Notes: generated by a model from the sequence alone, not told the origin. A DNA stretch of 64,000 nucleotides from Pseudomonas crudilactis (GCF_013433315.1 NZ_WXVV01000014.1:1-64000), one strand, 5' to 3'; shown: positions 16,962 through 25,990, counted from the stretch's first letter. A program made the numbers and translations.

Positions 16962-17549
16962 ATGAGTCTGATTGTTTCCATGGCGGCGTTTGCGCTGGCG
17001 GCGTCGATCACGCCGGGGCCGGTGAACATTGTGGCGCTGAGTTCCGGGGCGCAGTTCGGTTTTCGCGCCAGTCAGCGGCATGTCGCCGGGGCCACGTTAG
17101 GATTTGTGTTGCTGCTGGTGCTGATGGGGCTGGGCCTGCACGAGGTGCTGAAACTCTGGCCGTTCATGACCCGGGTGGTGCAACTGGCTGGTGTCGCGTT
17201 TCTGCTGTTCATGGCGTGGAAACTGGCCATGGATGACGGGCAGTTGAATGCCGGAGATTCAGGACGGGCGCCGTCGATGCTGTACGGCGCGGTGATGCAG
17301 TGGCTCAACCCTAAAGCCTGGCTGGCCTGCGTCGCAGGGATGGGCGCATTTGTCGCCGATGGCGAGGCGCGGCTGGTCTGGCAGTTTGCGGCGGTGTATC
17401 TGGTGATCTGTTATCTGTCGGTCGGCTGCTGGGTGTATGCCGGGACGTTCTTGCGCGGGTATCTGAGCAATGCGTCGGGGATGCGCTGGTTCAATCGGAG
17501 CATGGCGGGGTTGTTGGCACTGAGCGCAATCTACTTGTTGTTCACTTGA
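16962..17549 (+). CDS. LysE/RhtB family exporter
   Basis: A 195-residue inner-membrane exporter with about six hydrophobic segments and the N-terminal motif SITPGPVNIVALSSGAQFG. It belongs to the same superfamily as the gene at 13021-13641 but is not a close copy. Substrate unknown; family members export amino acids. It stands alone between two REPINs. Confidence 0.85.
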   Translation: MSLIVSMAAFALAASITPGPVNIVALSSGAQFGFRASQRHVAGATLGFVLLLVLMGLGLHEVLKLWPFMTRVVQLAGVAFLLFMAWKLAMDDGQLNAGDSGRAPSMLYGAVMQWLNPKAWLACVAGMGAFVADGEARLVWQFAAVYLVICYLSVGCWVYAGTFLRGYLSNASGMRWFNRSMAGLLALSAIYLLFT

Positions 17550-17551
17550 CC

Positions 17552-17643
17552 CTGTGGGAGCGAGCTTGCTCGCGAAAGCGGTGTGTCAGTCAATGGATGT
17601 GCTGACTGTTCCACCGCATTCGCGAGCAAGCTCGCTCCCACAT
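17552..17643. repeat. REPIN-type inverted repeat
   Basis: Arms GTGGGAGCGAGCTTGCTCGC and GCGAGCAAGCTCGCTCCCAC in the gap between two convergent genes. Confidence 0.9.
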
Positions 17644-17666
17644 TGATCGGGCGTCACTGCCGCAGA

Positions 17667-17975
17667 TTAGTCGAACGGCTGCTGAAAAGCGCCACCCTCA
17701 ATGTGATAAACCTTCGGCTCTTCGGCAAAATATTCCTCCAGCCTCAGCATGAACAGCCGATGGTCCTCACTCGCTTCAAACCCCGGCGTGTGATCCTCAA
17801 GTGATTGCCAGCGCACGATCAGATTGAAAACCTCGGGCGTCTCGATGCCTTGTGCGAGCAGGTGCCCGCCGTAACCCTTGGCGCGGCTGAGCAACGGCTC
17901 TACCTTGGCAAATGCCAGCCGGAAGGCTTCGGTTTTCCCTGTGTGAACAGGCAGTAAAGCGATTTCATAAATCAT
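17667..17975 (-). CDS. Antibiotic biosynthesis monooxygenase (ABM) domain protein
   Basis: A 102-residue ferredoxin-like-fold protein (IYEIALLPVHTGKTEAFRLAF... NLIVRWQSLEDH). Members are small heme-degrading, quinone-forming or detoxifying oxygenases, many with no known substrate. It starts 21 nt after the quinone oxidoreductase stop, as third gene of the ArsR-QOR-ABM operon, so a role in handling quinones or other electrophiles is plausible but inferred. Confidence 0.8.
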   Translation of the reverse strand: MIYEIALLPVHTGKTEAFRLAFAKVEPLLSRAKGYGGHLLAQGIETPEVFNLIVRWQSLEDHTPGFEASEDHRLFMLRLEEYFAEEPKVYHIEGGAFQQPFD

Positions 17976-17996
17976 GGTGTTCTCCTTGCACTGAAT

Positions 17997-18980
17997 TCAG
18001 CGATTGGCGAGTTCGGGTGACGGCGCGACAGCAATCGCGATCTTCCCTTGGACGCCGTTGTTGGGCGTCTCCAGCAAGGCATGAGCGAGGCCGATGTCGG
18101 CCAGCGGATAGACCGCGCCAACGTGCGGGCGCAACTGACCGTTGGCGATCAACGCGCTCAACTCATCGAGCTTGCCGCGATTCTGTCGAGTGAACACGAA
18201 GTGGTAGCTGGCGTTCTTGCCCCAGGCCTGAATCAGGTTTTGTGGCCGGGCAAGGTCGACAATCGACACCACGCGGCCAAGCTGTGCGAGCGCGTCGGGA
18301 CTGCGCGACAGGGTGTCGCCGCCGATGGTGTCGAACACCACGTCGACACCGCGGCCATCGGTTTCCCGCAGAATCGCATCAACGTAATCCTCCTTTTCGT
18401 AGTCGATCAGCACATCGGCACCCATGCGCCGTGCGAACTCGAAATTGCCTTCGCGAACGGTGGTGAAGACCTTCGCACCAATGGCTTTGGCCAACTGGAT
18501 CGCCACATGGCCGACACCGCCTGCGCCGCCGTGGATCAGGATGCTTTCGCCGACTCTGAGCGCGGCTCGCACGACCAGCGCTTCCCACGCCGTTCCGCCA
18601 ACCAGACTCAGGCTCGCCGCTTCAAGATGGCTCAGTGCGGACGGCTTCTTGCCGATAATATTTTCGGCCGCGACGTGGTACTCGGCATAACTGCCTGGCC
18701 CGCCGAAAATCTGCGGGGTGTACCAGACTTCGTCACCCGGCACGAACGCCGTCACACCCGGCCCGACGGCTTCGACAACGCCGGAGACGTCGTGCCCGGT
18801 AATGGCGGGGAGGGGCACCAGATCGGCATAGTCGCCACGGCGAACCTGATAATCCAGCGGATTGATGGCGGTGGCGTGCACCCGTACCAGCACTTCTCCG
18901 GCTTGCGGCACTGGCTTGGGCGCTTCACAAAGTTCGAACGATTGCGCGCCGCCAAATGAAGTAAGGATCATTGCTTTCAT
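17997..18980 (-). CDS. NADPH:quinone oxidoreductase (zeta-crystallin-like MDR family)
   Basis: A 327-residue enzyme with the GroES-like N-terminal fold and a Rossmann domain containing ILIHGGAGGVGHVAIQLAKAIGA, the NADPH-binding motif of QOR-type medium-chain reductases. The zinc-binding cysteines of alcohol dehydrogenases are absent, as expected for QOR. It should reduce quinones or similar enones in the cytosol. An operator-like palindrome lies just upstream (19008-19027), between it and the ArsR-type gene. Confidence 0.87.
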   Translation of the reverse strand: MKAMILTSFGGAQSFELCEAPKPVPQAGEVLVRVHATAINPLDYQVRRGDYADLVPLPAITGHDVSGVVEAVGPGVTAFVPGDEVWYTPQIFGGPGSYAEYHVAAENIIGKKPSALSHLEAASLSLVGGTAWEALVVRAALRVGESILIHGGAGGVGHVAIQLAKAIGAKVFTTVREGNFEFARRMGADVLIDYEKEDYVDAILRETDGRGVDVVFDTIGGDTLSRSPDALAQLGRVVSIVDLARPQNLIQAWGKNASYHFVFTRQNRGKLDELSALIANGQLRPHVGAVYPLADIGLAHALLETPNNGVQGKIAIAVAPSPELANR

Positions 18981-19007
18981 GGCATTTCCTCGTTTCGGTA
19001 AAAAGGG

Positions 19008-19027
19008 ATATCGGGAATTCTCGATAT
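19008..19027. promoter_or_regulatory. Second copy of the ArsR-type operator (internal)
   Basis: ATATCGGGAATTCTCGATAT has the same layout as the site at 19354-19373: ATATCG, eight bases, CGATAT. It is placed 28 bp upstream of the quinone oxidoreductase ATG and 15 bp after the regulator gene's stop, so it may control an internal promoter. Confidence 0.7.
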
Positions 19028-19041
19028 ATTAGGGCAAAAAA

Positions 19042-19344
19042 TTACAGCTCGCTGCCGATGATCGCGGCTAGCGCGCTGATCGCTGCTTCGTTGCGTTTGT
19101 AATAGGTCCATTGGCCGATGCGCCTGACTTCCACCAGGCCGGCGCGTTGCAGGGTCGCCAGATAGTCGGACACCGTCGACTGCGACAGCCCGACGCCTTC
19201 CTGAATACTGCTGACGCAAACGCCCACCGTGTGTACGTCACCCTCATCCTGGGGAGGAAAGTGTTTCTCGGGATCCTTCAGGCCTTTGAGGATTTCCAGG
19301 CGTGTACGGTTCGAGAGGGCTTTGAAGATTTCGAGTAGGTCCAT
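19042..19344 (-). CDS. ArsR/SmtB-family repressor
   Basis: A 100-residue winged-helix regulator: IFKALSNRTRLEILKGL, then SIQEGVGLSQSTVSDYLATLQRAGLVEVRRIGQWTYYKRNE. A short insertion with H29, H38 and a single C43 lies before the recognition helix; the metal-binding ELCVCDL motif of arsenic or zinc sensors is absent. With a quinone reductase and an ABM protein downstream, sensing of a reactive organic compound through C43 is more likely than metal sensing, but this is inference. It is the first gene of the operon and is preceded by its likely operator. Confidence 0.87.
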   Translation of the reverse strand: MDLLEIFKALSNRTRLEILKGLKDPEKHFPPQDEGDVHTVGVCVSSIQEGVGLSQSTVSDYLATLQRAGLVEVRRIGQWTYYKRNEAAISALAAIIGSEL

Positions 19345-19353
19345 GCCGCGACG

Positions 19354-19373
19354 ATATCGGAATTTACCGATAT
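19354..19373. promoter_or_regulatory. ArsR-type operator upstream of the repressor gene
   Basis: ATATCGGAATTTACCGATAT is an inverted repeat with 7-bp perfect arms, 9 bp upstream of the repressor ATG. The same 20-bp design recurs at 19008-19027. Confidence 0.75.
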
Positions 19374-19438
19374 GTCAATATCTGAATGTGTTGGCCAGAG
19401 TTTTGTCATCTGACCCTGTGGGAGTTTCAGATGAGGTG

Positions 19439-20272
19439 TCAGCCGCGATACTGGCCGGGCGTTGCCGCCAGATGCTGCTTGAACGCCCGCTGAAAATGCG
19501 CCTGATCGGCAAACCCTGCCTCAAGCGCTACATCGGCAATCAACTGCCCGCCGCGCAAACGCTCGCGGGCGAACTGGATGCGCTGGTTGACCACAAACGC
19601 GTGGGGCGTCATGCCGTAATGCTGTTTGAAGGCGCGGATCAGGTATGACGGTGACAGTTGTGCCGCCGCGCAGATGTCGTCGAGGTTCAGCAGCTCGGTG
19701 CAGTGCTCGCGGATGAAGTCAGCCGCGCGTTCAAGTTTGAAATTCGGTTCGCGCAGCGACGGCCCGGCAGGGTTGAGGTGCAGTTGCAGGTCGCTGAAGA
19801 ATTCCACTGCCGCGCTTTGTTTACGCAAGACATCCTGTTGCTCGTCGACCAATACCTCGTAAAGCGCGATCAGGTCGCGAAACAATCCTGCGTCCTGCAG
19901 ATGCGTGTCGGAAAACCGCCGAAACTCGAGTTCGGCACTGAACCCCAACTGATGCTGCAAATCCGTCAGCCAAGGCGTTTCGACATACAGCATCACATAC
20001 GACCAGGGCTGATCATCGATCGGATTGCACGCATGCACATCGCCGGGGTTCATCAGCACCACGGTGCCCGCCGCGACCTCGAACTGCGCCTGCTCATGCA
20101 CATACGTGCTGCGCCCGGCGGTGATTGCGCCAATGGAAAAGTGCGCGTGGGAGTGCCGCGCGTAGCAGACTTCACGACCATCGGCGATGGCCCGCGCTTC
20201 AATGAATGGCAGCGCCGCGTCGCGCCAGAAACGCGGGGCTTTTTCAGGGTTTTTGGCGGCAACGTGTTTCAT
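19439..20272 (-). CDS. AraC-family regulator
   Basis: A 277-residue regulator. An N-terminal cupin-like sensing domain (HSHAHFSIGAITAGRS... MNPGDVHACNP) is followed by the C-terminal double helix-turn-helix (LDDICAAAQLSPSYLIRAFKQHYGMTPHAFV). The histidine-rich cupin part is typical of AraC regulators next to LysE-type exporters or transport genes. ATG 20272 starts the homologous part; the frame is open further upstream over the next gene only by chance. Target unknown. Confidence 0.85.
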   Translation of the reverse strand: MKHVAAKNPEKAPRFWRDAALPFIEARAIADGREVCYARHSHAHFSIGAITAGRSTYVHEQAQFEVAAGTVVLMNPGDVHACNPIDDQPWSYVMLYVETPWLTDLQHQLGFSAELEFRRFSDTHLQDAGLFRDLIALYEVLVDEQQDVLRKQSAAVEFFSDLQLHLNPAGPSLREPNFKLERAADFIREHCTELLNLDDICAAAQLSPSYLIRAFKQHYGMTPHAFVVNQRIQFARERLRGGQLIADVALEAGFADQAHFQRAFKQHLAATPGQYRG

Positions 20273-20307
20273 TGTTGTTATTCCCGGCAGGCCAGGACGC
20301 CAGTGTA

Positions 20308-20811
20308 TTAGCTCTGGCCGGCAAAGGCCCGTTCGAGTTCGGCAATGTCGAGTTTTTTCATCTGGAACATGGCCTGCATCGCCCGCTGCGACTTGGCGGT
20401 GTCCGGGTCCAGCATCATGTGCATGAAGGCCACCGGCACGATCTGCCACGACACGCCGAACTTGTCCTTGAGCCAGCCGCATTGCTGGGCTTCGACGGGG
20501 CCGCCCTCGGACAGGTGGCCCCAGAAATGGTCGACTTCTTCCTGATTCTGACAATTGACCTGAAACGAAATCGCCTCGCTGAATTTGAACGTCGGCCCAC
20601 CGTTGAGCCCGGTGAAGGTCTGACCGTCGAGCTCGAAACTGACGGTCATCACCGCACCTTCCGGCTTGCCGTGAAATTCCTGGCCGACCTTGCTGTAGTG
20701 GGTCAGGCCGGTGATTTTCGAGTGATCGAAGATCGAGCAGTAGAACTTCGCGGCGGCTTCGGCCTGATCGTCGAACCACAGGCACGGGGTGAGTTTTTGA
20801 AAGCGTTGCAT
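20308..20811 (-). CDS. PhnB-like VOC family protein
   Basis: A 167-residue VOC-fold protein of the PhnB / '3-demethylubiquinone-9 3-methyltransferase' group: QKLTPCLWFDDQAEAAAKFYCSIF, a central FKFSEAISFQVNCQNQEEVDHFW, and the typical HMMLDPDTAKSQRAMQAMFQMKKLDIAELERAF tail. It is not a methyltransferase despite the common name; function unknown. ATG at 20811 has GAGG 9 nt upstream and is preferred over an upstream GTG at 20838. Confidence 0.82.
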   Translation of the reverse strand: MQRFQKLTPCLWFDDQAEAAAKFYCSIFDHSKITGLTHYSKVGQEFHGKPEGAVMTVSFELDGQTFTGLNGGPTFKFSEAISFQVNCQNQEEVDHFWGHLSEGGPVEAQQCGWLKDKFGVSWQIVPVAFMHMMLDPDTAKSQRAMQAMFQMKKLDIAELERAFAGQS

Positions 20812-20902
20812 GGCAGTCGTCCTCGGCAGGTTAGACACGCAGGATTTACAGCGTAGTCAGTCCTTGGTCGATTGCCGGTGCCGTAGATCGACAAAATGCG
20901 CG

Positions 20903-23323
20903 TCAGAAATCCCAGCGCGCCGTCAGTTGCAGGTTGCGCGGTTCGCCGTAGAAACCGGTGCCGAAGTTGCCCAGACCGGTGTAATAGGTCTTATCGAACA
21001 GGTTCTTGATGTTGAGCGACGTGCTCAGGTGCTCGTTGAAACGGTAACGGGCCATCGCGTCGACCAGGTAGTAACTGTCCTGCTTGATGCGCACGTTTTG
21101 GTTGGCCCCGGGCTGGAATACGTCGCCGAAAAATTCACTCTGCCAACTGACGCCGCCACCCAGCGTCAGGTGTTGCCAGACGCCGGGCAGGCGATAGCTG
21201 CTGAACAGCCGCACCAGTTGCTCGGGCGCTGTGGTTTGCAGGATCGAGGCGTACACCGGATTACCCTTGGCATCGCGGGTGTGGTTGTAGGCGTAGCCGG
21301 CGGAGAGGTTCCAGCCGTCGGCGATTTCACCGGCCAGTTCGAACTCGAAACCCTTTGTAGTCGCACCTTGCACGGCGCGGTACACCGCCTGATTGTCGAA
21401 GCCGCTGACCTGTTCGGCGACGTTGTCCTGCTCGATGCGAAACACGGCGAAACTGGCGTTGACCCGGCCGTCGAAATACTCGGCTTTTATCCCCGCTTCA
21501 TAGCTGTCGCCCTGCACCGGGTCGAGCACCTGACGCGCGGCGTCCTTGCTCAATTGCGGTTGATAAATGCGCGTGTAACTGGTGTAGAGCGAGTAGGTGT
21601 CATCGAGGTCATAGACCGCACCGGTATACGGCGTGATCACACCGGTCTGGCGGTAGCCGTCGCGGACATTGGCCGTATTCGGGTCGCTGTAGTCGAGGTG
21701 ATCGCTGGCGCTGAAATCGCTGACCCGTGCGCCGAGGATCAGCGCCAGATCGTCGCTGGCCCTCAAGCGCGTCGAGACGTATGCGCCGGTCTGACGCTGG
21801 CGGATGGTGTCCGTGCCGATCTGCGGGATATCCGGTTTGGCGAACTCGCCGTGCCAGTCGAAAATGCTGCCGTTCAGGGGTGGATACACCGAGCCATAGA
21901 CCGGGTTGTCCTGGCGGGTATTCATCGACATGAAACCGACCAGCAACTGATGCTCGCGACCGAACAGGTTGAACGGCCCGCCGAGGTTGATATCGAGGTT
22001 GTCCTGCACCTCGTCGCCCTTGAATTTGCCCATGTAGAGGAACATGCCGTCGCCGCTCACCGGGTCCGGATTGCCGCCGCTGGCAGAGCCGAGCAAGGTG
22101 TCGTGCTCGCGGTGTTTGCGGTCGTAGCTGATTTTCAGTGCCCAGTCGTTTTGCAATTGCCGGGTGACGGCGGCAAACAAAGTCTGATTGATGAAATCGC
22201 GGCGGCTCCAGTCGGTTGCCGGATTGAACGAGCGCGAGAAATTCGTCCGCGAGCCGTCGCTGTAGAACATCGGAAAACCGGTCCAGGTGGCGCCGCGTGA
22301 GCGAGTGTTCTGTTGATCGAAACCAACGGTCAACAGAGTGTCCGGGGTCAGGTCGGTTTCGACGATGGCGTAGCCGATGTCCTTGCTGTTCTGGTAGTGA
22401 TCGGCGTAGGCGCTGCGCTCTTGATGGACACCGACGAAGCGCGCGCGCAGCTTGTCGTTGAATGGCCCGGAAATGTCGAATTCGCTGCGGTAGTTGTCCC
22501 ACGAACCGACGCTGCCGCTGAGTGCGGCTTTAAAGGCGGGCGTTGGACGTTTACGGATCAGGTTGACCGTGGCCGACGGGTCGCCCGAGCCGGTCATCAA
22601 ACCCGTGGCGCCCTTGATGATTTCGACGCGGTCGAAGGTCGCCATGTCGGTGCTGGTGGTGCCGTAATCGTAGACGCCGTCGTAGTCGGTACTGACGCCG
22701 TCGTACTGGAAATTGCTGATCGGCGTGCCACGGCTGGAAAACTCCCAACGCTCGCTGTCGTAGTTCTGCACGCTGATGCCCGGCGCGCGGCGTAACACGT
22801 CGGCGATGCCGTTGGCGCCCTGATCGTCGAGTTGCTGACGGGTGATCACCGTGACCGATTGCGGGGTTTCGCGCAGGGACAGCGGCAGGCCGGTGGCGGA
22901 GGCGCTGAGGCCGGTGGTGTAGGCGTGAGTGTCCTCGGTGATGGCGCCGAGGGTTTTGCCGCTGATGTTGGTGGCGTCCAGTTGCAGCGGATCCGCAGTG
23001 GCGCTGCTGCGCAGGACATAACCGCCGCCGCTCAGGCGCTGCGCTTGCAAGCCGCTGCCCTTGAGGAGGATTTGCAGGGCCTGTTGCGGGGGGTAATCGC
23101 CGTTCAGGCCGGGACTGTGTTTGTTCGCTGCCAGATCATTGTGACCGGCGATAAACACACCGCTCTGTTCGGCGAAATGGTTGAGTACCGCGACCAAGGA
23201 GCCTGGCGCCACTGCGTAATGCTGCTTCTGCACATCTGCCAGCGCCATCGACACGCACAACCCCGGCACGGCAGATGCCATGGCCAGAGCAAAACGACAG
23301 CGGGCGAGGGTGACGCGCAACAT
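20903..23323 (-). CDS. TonB-dependent siderophore receptor with signalling (STN) domain
   Basis: An 806-residue outer-membrane receptor. The signal peptide ends near ALADVQ; an STN signalling domain covers about 30-110 (YAVAPGSLVAVLNHFAEQSGV); a plug starts around 150 (LRETPQSVTVITRQQLDDQG); the beta-barrel closes with the terminal phenylalanine (LQLTARWDF). The STN domain lets ligand binding signal to FecR and FecI, encoded upstream on the same strand. The family takes up ferric siderophores (FpvA/FhuE/FoxA-like), but the ligand is not deducible. ATG 23323 gives the signal peptide start; an earlier TTG has no support. Confidence 0.92.
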   Translation of the reverse strand: MLRVTLARCRFALAMASAVPGLCVSMALADVQKQHYAVAPGSLVAVLNHFAEQSGVFIAGHNDLAANKHSPGLNGDYPPQQALQILLKGSGLQAQRLSGGGYVLRSSATADPLQLDATNISGKTLGAITEDTHAYTTGLSASATGLPLSLRETPQSVTVITRQQLDDQGANGIADVLRRAPGISVQNYDSERWEFSSRGTPISNFQYDGVSTDYDGVYDYGTTSTDMATFDRVEIIKGATGLMTGSGDPSATVNLIRKRPTPAFKAALSGSVGSWDNYRSEFDISGPFNDKLRARFVGVHQERSAYADHYQNSKDIGYAIVETDLTPDTLLTVGFDQQNTRSRGATWTGFPMFYSDGSRTNFSRSFNPATDWSRRDFINQTLFAAVTRQLQNDWALKISYDRKHREHDTLLGSASGGNPDPVSGDGMFLYMGKFKGDEVQDNLDINLGGPFNLFGREHQLLVGFMSMNTRQDNPVYGSVYPPLNGSIFDWHGEFAKPDIPQIGTDTIRQRQTGAYVSTRLRASDDLALILGARVSDFSASDHLDYSDPNTANVRDGYRQTGVITPYTGAVYDLDDTYSLYTSYTRIYQPQLSKDAARQVLDPVQGDSYEAGIKAEYFDGRVNASFAVFRIEQDNVAEQVSGFDNQAVYRAVQGATTKGFEFELAGEIADGWNLSAGYAYNHTRDAKGNPVYASILQTTAPEQLVRLFSSYRLPGVWQHLTLGGGVSWQSEFFGDVFQPGANQNVRIKQDSYYLVDAMARYRFNEHLSTSLNIKNLFDKTYYTGLGNFGTGFYGEPRNLQLTARWDF

Positions 23324-23411
23324 GGAGTTTCCGGGGGTGATCAACGAAATGAGGGCTGCTGAGGGTTAACCGAATGAACCCGCAAAAAGGGAACCTTGAT
23401 GGGAAAAATCC

Positions 23412-24389
23412 TCAGGCTGTGGGTCCGACGCTGACCCACCAGCTGAAGGTTTTATCGACGCGGATCGGCAGCGCCGCTTCCAGCAGACGCAAGGCTTGAT
23501 CGGTGTCGTTGAGCGGGAATGAACCCATCACCGGCAGCGCGGCCACGGTCGGATCGCAATGCAGATGCCCCGGCCGATATTCGCTGAGTTGTTCGATCAG
23601 TTCGCCCAGCGGCAGGTTATCGGCCAGCAACACGCCCCGGCGCCAGGCTTCGCGGGATGGATCCGCTTTGGTCGGGGCGTGGAAGCGGCCTGCGCTGAAT
23701 ACCAGTTGCTGACCGGCCTGCACCACTTGGCTTTCGCCTTGGTGGTTAGTGGCCTCAACGGCGCCCTCGTAGACATTCAGCAGCGTGTTGCGATCCGTCT
23801 GGCGTACGCTGAAGCGCGTACCCAGCGCACGCATCCGGCCCTGCCCGGTTTCGACCCAAAAGGCGCGACCAAGGTCTTTCGCGGTGTCGATCAGCACTTC
23901 GCCGGCGCGCAGTTGCAGCAAGCGCTGACGGGCATCGAAACGCACATTCAAGGCGCTCAAGGCGTTGAGCCAGATTCGACTGCCGTCGCTTAGTGTGGCT
24001 TCGCGGGTTTCCCCGGTGCCGGTGGAGAGGTCCGCGTTCAGGCGTTCGACCGAGTCCAGCAGCGGCGTATTGCGCCCGACCGCCCAACCCGCCAGCCCCG
24101 TAGCGGCGATGATCAACAAGCCCTTGAGCGACTGACGGCGACTGATCGAGTTGCGCGCACTGTTGCGCAGGGCGTGGCTGACGGCTTCGCTTTCGTTCTG
24201 CAATGGCGCAAACCGCTGACCCACCCGTTCGACATAACGCCAAGCGGCCTGATGCTCGGGGCTTTGCGCCAGCCACGCCTGCCAACGCAGACGCTCAGGC
24301 TCGGCGAGCTGTTCGTCATGCAATTGCACGTACCAGTTCGCGGCTTGCTCAAGGCTGGCGTGGCTGAGTTTGTTCACCGGGCTATTCAA
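23412..24389 (-). CDS. FecR-family anti-sigma/sigma regulator
   Basis: A 325-residue inner-membrane regulator. The cytoplasmic N-terminal part (about 1-90) has the DUF4880-type motif WQAWLAQSPEHQAAWRYVERV, a membrane segment lies around 89-105 (LLIIAATGLAGWAVG), and the periplasmic FecR domain follows (GETREATLSDGSRIWLNALSAL). It relays the signal from the receptor's STN domain to the sigma factor. The first codon is TTG at 24389, overlapping the sigma gene by 8 nt; a GTG four codons later is an alternative start. Confidence 0.9.
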   Translation of the reverse strand: MNSPVNKLSHASLEQAANWYVQLHDEQLAEPERLRWQAWLAQSPEHQAAWRYVERVGQRFAPLQNESEAVSHALRNSARNSISRRQSLKGLLIIAATGLAGWAVGRNTPLLDSVERLNADLSTGTGETREATLSDGSRIWLNALSALNVRFDARQRLLQLRAGEVLIDTAKDLGRAFWVETGQGRMRALGTRFSVRQTDRNTLLNVYEGAVEATNHQGESQVVQAGQQLVFSAGRFHAPTKADPSREAWRRGVLLADNLPLGELIEQLSEYRPGHLHCDPTVAALPVMGSFPLNDTDQALRLLEAALPIRVDKTFSWWVSVGPTA

Positions 24390-24906
24390 TCAACAAGCCG
24401 TCGAGTTCTGCTTCGAGGATGGCGCAATGCATCATCGCCTGCGCCAGGTACTTCTTGACCATCCGCTCGCTGACGCCGATCTGTTCGGCAATCAGTTTGT
24501 ACGGCATGCCGTGCAGTTGGGCGAGGATGAATGCCGCGCTGACCCGTTGCGGCAAGCGCTGGAGCATGGCGTCCACTTCGTGCAAGGTTTCGACGATGAT
24601 CGCCCGTTGCTCGGGCGACGGCTGCACAGCGGGCGGGCGGCTGGCGAGGGTGTCGAGCCAGGTCTGCTCGAGTTGCCGACGGCGCCAGTGATCGACGCAC
24701 AAACCCCTGGCAATGGTCGCCAGATGGGAGCGCTCGTGGACTTCACCATTGAAGGTTTGCGGGCGCTTGAGCACGCGGACGAAGGTGTCGTGGGCGAGGT
24801 CGGCGGCATCCATCGCATTGCTCAGGCGTCGACGCAATAGCTCGTGCAGCCAACGGTGGTGGCTGAGGTAGAGATTTTGCACGAGCGAGGCATCGGCGAC
24901 GGTCAT
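24382..24906 (-). CDS. ECF sigma factor, FecI type
   Basis: A 174-residue extracytoplasmic-function sigma factor. Region 2 contains DAADLAHDTFVRVLKRP, and region 4 contains LPQRVSAAFILAQLHGMPYKLIAEQIGVSERMVKKYLAQAM. With FecR and the STN-type receptor downstream it makes a complete cell-surface signalling set: the loaded receptor signals through FecR, and this sigma factor then drives the receptor gene. A convincing Fur box was not found upstream. Confidence 0.92.
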   Translation of the reverse strand: MTVADASLVQNLYLSHHRWLHELLRRRLSNAMDAADLAHDTFVRVLKRPQTFNGEVHERSHLATIARGLCVDHWRRRQLEQTWLDTLASRPPAVQPSPEQRAIIVETLHEVDAMLQRLPQRVSAAFILAQLHGMPYKLIAEQIGVSERMVKKYLAQAMMHCAILEAELDGLLIE

Positions 24907-25075
24907 TTGCGCAAGCGTCCAAGACGACCGTTACCGGTCTAAATAAGAATGGGTCGCGATTAAAACAAAAGGACGGGGAGTGCGCAAATGATATTGGTTT
25001 GCTTTTAGGCGGAGGGTTTCGAATTCTGGCTTGGCGTAGTCGTAATAACCAGTGATCCACCACCTTGCTTGATTC

Positions 25076-25167
25076 CTGTGGGAGCGAGCCTGCTCGCGAA
25101 GGCGTCAGCACGGTCTGCATTTGTATGGCCTGACACGCCGCTTTCGCGAGCAGGCTCGCTCCCACAG
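25076..25167. repeat. REPIN-type inverted repeat (first of a pair)
   Basis: Arms GTGGGAGCGAGCCTGCTCGC and GCGAGCAGGCTCGCTCCCAC. Together with the next element it fills most of the 415-bp gap between the sigma-factor gene and the methyltransferase; no gene is seen there. Confidence 0.9.
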
Positions 25168-25208
25168 TGGGCAGCAGCGTTCCCTGGATATTTGGTTAAC
25201 GCAAAACC

Positions 25209-25298
25209 CTGTGGGAGCGAGCTTGCTCGCGAAGGCGTCGGCACAGTCGGAATCTGCGTTGCCTGACACACCGCTTTCGCGAGCAAGCTCGCTCCCAC
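25209..25298. repeat. REPIN-type inverted repeat (second of a pair)
   Basis: Arms GTGGGAGCGAGCTTGCTCGC and GCGAGCAAGCTCGCTCCCAC, about 40 bp from the first element. The two elements have different centre bases in the arms (CCT versus CTT), so they are separate lineages rather than a fresh tandem copy. Confidence 0.9.
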
Positions 25299-25321
25299 CG
25301 TGTGGTGGTGTTACTGAAATT

Positions 25322-25990
25322 TCAGCGGCGCTCGGCAACCATCAGCAATGACTGCGGCACTGGACTTTGCGGGTGTTGGGGCTCTTGCAAACCGGCCAAT
25401 TGGAACCCGGCCATATCGAGCGCATTCAGCCAACTCGACAACGTGCGGAAATACCACGGCATCGGCTGCCACTGGCCTTTGAATCCCGCGAAGGTTTCTT
25501 CGCGCCAGCCATCCTGGTAATCGCCTGCCGCGACAGACCAAGGATGCAGTGTCTGAATGAGCAACGTGCCGCCGGGAACCAGCAGCGCATTCATCGCCGC
25601 CAGCAGCGAGATGATGTCCTGATGCAGCAAAGAGAAGTTGGCGCAGATCAGCTCATAGTCGCGCCCGATGTCGATCTTGCCATCGGCCAGCGCGTCATAG
25701 TTCGCGACATGCACTCGCGCCGCCCCCGCCAAACGCGCCGCTTCGACCAGCCGCGCATCGCCATCCACGCCGACGGCATCTATCCCGCGTTCCGCCAGTG
25801 CCCGCAATAACCAGCCTTCGCCGCAGCCAAGATCAAGTACGCGCTGCGGCTGCCGGCCCATGATCGTCAGCAGAATCGCCTGATCGGTAACCTGCTGGCG
25901 GCTTTCAATGGCGCCGCTGCGGATCACTTCGATCCAGGCATCAGCGTTGTCGTGCCAGCTCTGCAAAAGACTGGATTCGGGGGCGGGCAT
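25322..25990 (-). CDS. Class I SAM-dependent methyltransferase
   Basis: A 222-residue methyltransferase with the SAM-binding motif VLDLGCGEGWLLRALAERG, the acidic strand AVGVDGDARLVEAAR and motif IV-like YELICANFSLLHQ. The substrate is unknown (small molecule or quinone-like, judging by fold only). ATG 25990 is preferred over a GTG nine codons upstream, although neither has a strong ribosome site. Confidence 0.8.
   Translation of the reverse strand: MPAPESSLLQSWHDNADAWIEVIRSGAIESRQQVTDQAILLTIMGRQPQRVLDLGCGEGWLLRALAERGIDAVGVDGDARLVEAARLAGAARVHVANYDALADGKIDIGRDYELICANFSLLHQDIISLLAAMNALLVPGGTLLIQTLHPWSVAAGDYQDGWREETFAGFKGQWQPMPWYFRTLSSWLNALDMAGFQLAGLQEPQHPQSPVPQSLLMVAERR

Noticed and set aside
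23324..23411. FecI-type promoter before the TonB receptor gene
   Set aside because: No clear -35/-10 pair with the right spacing could be recognised in the 88-bp gap.
24907..24960. Possible Fur box upstream of the FecI-type sigma factor (AAATAAGAATGGG)
   Set aside because: Only one half resembles the Fur consensus; the other half does not match well enough to call it.
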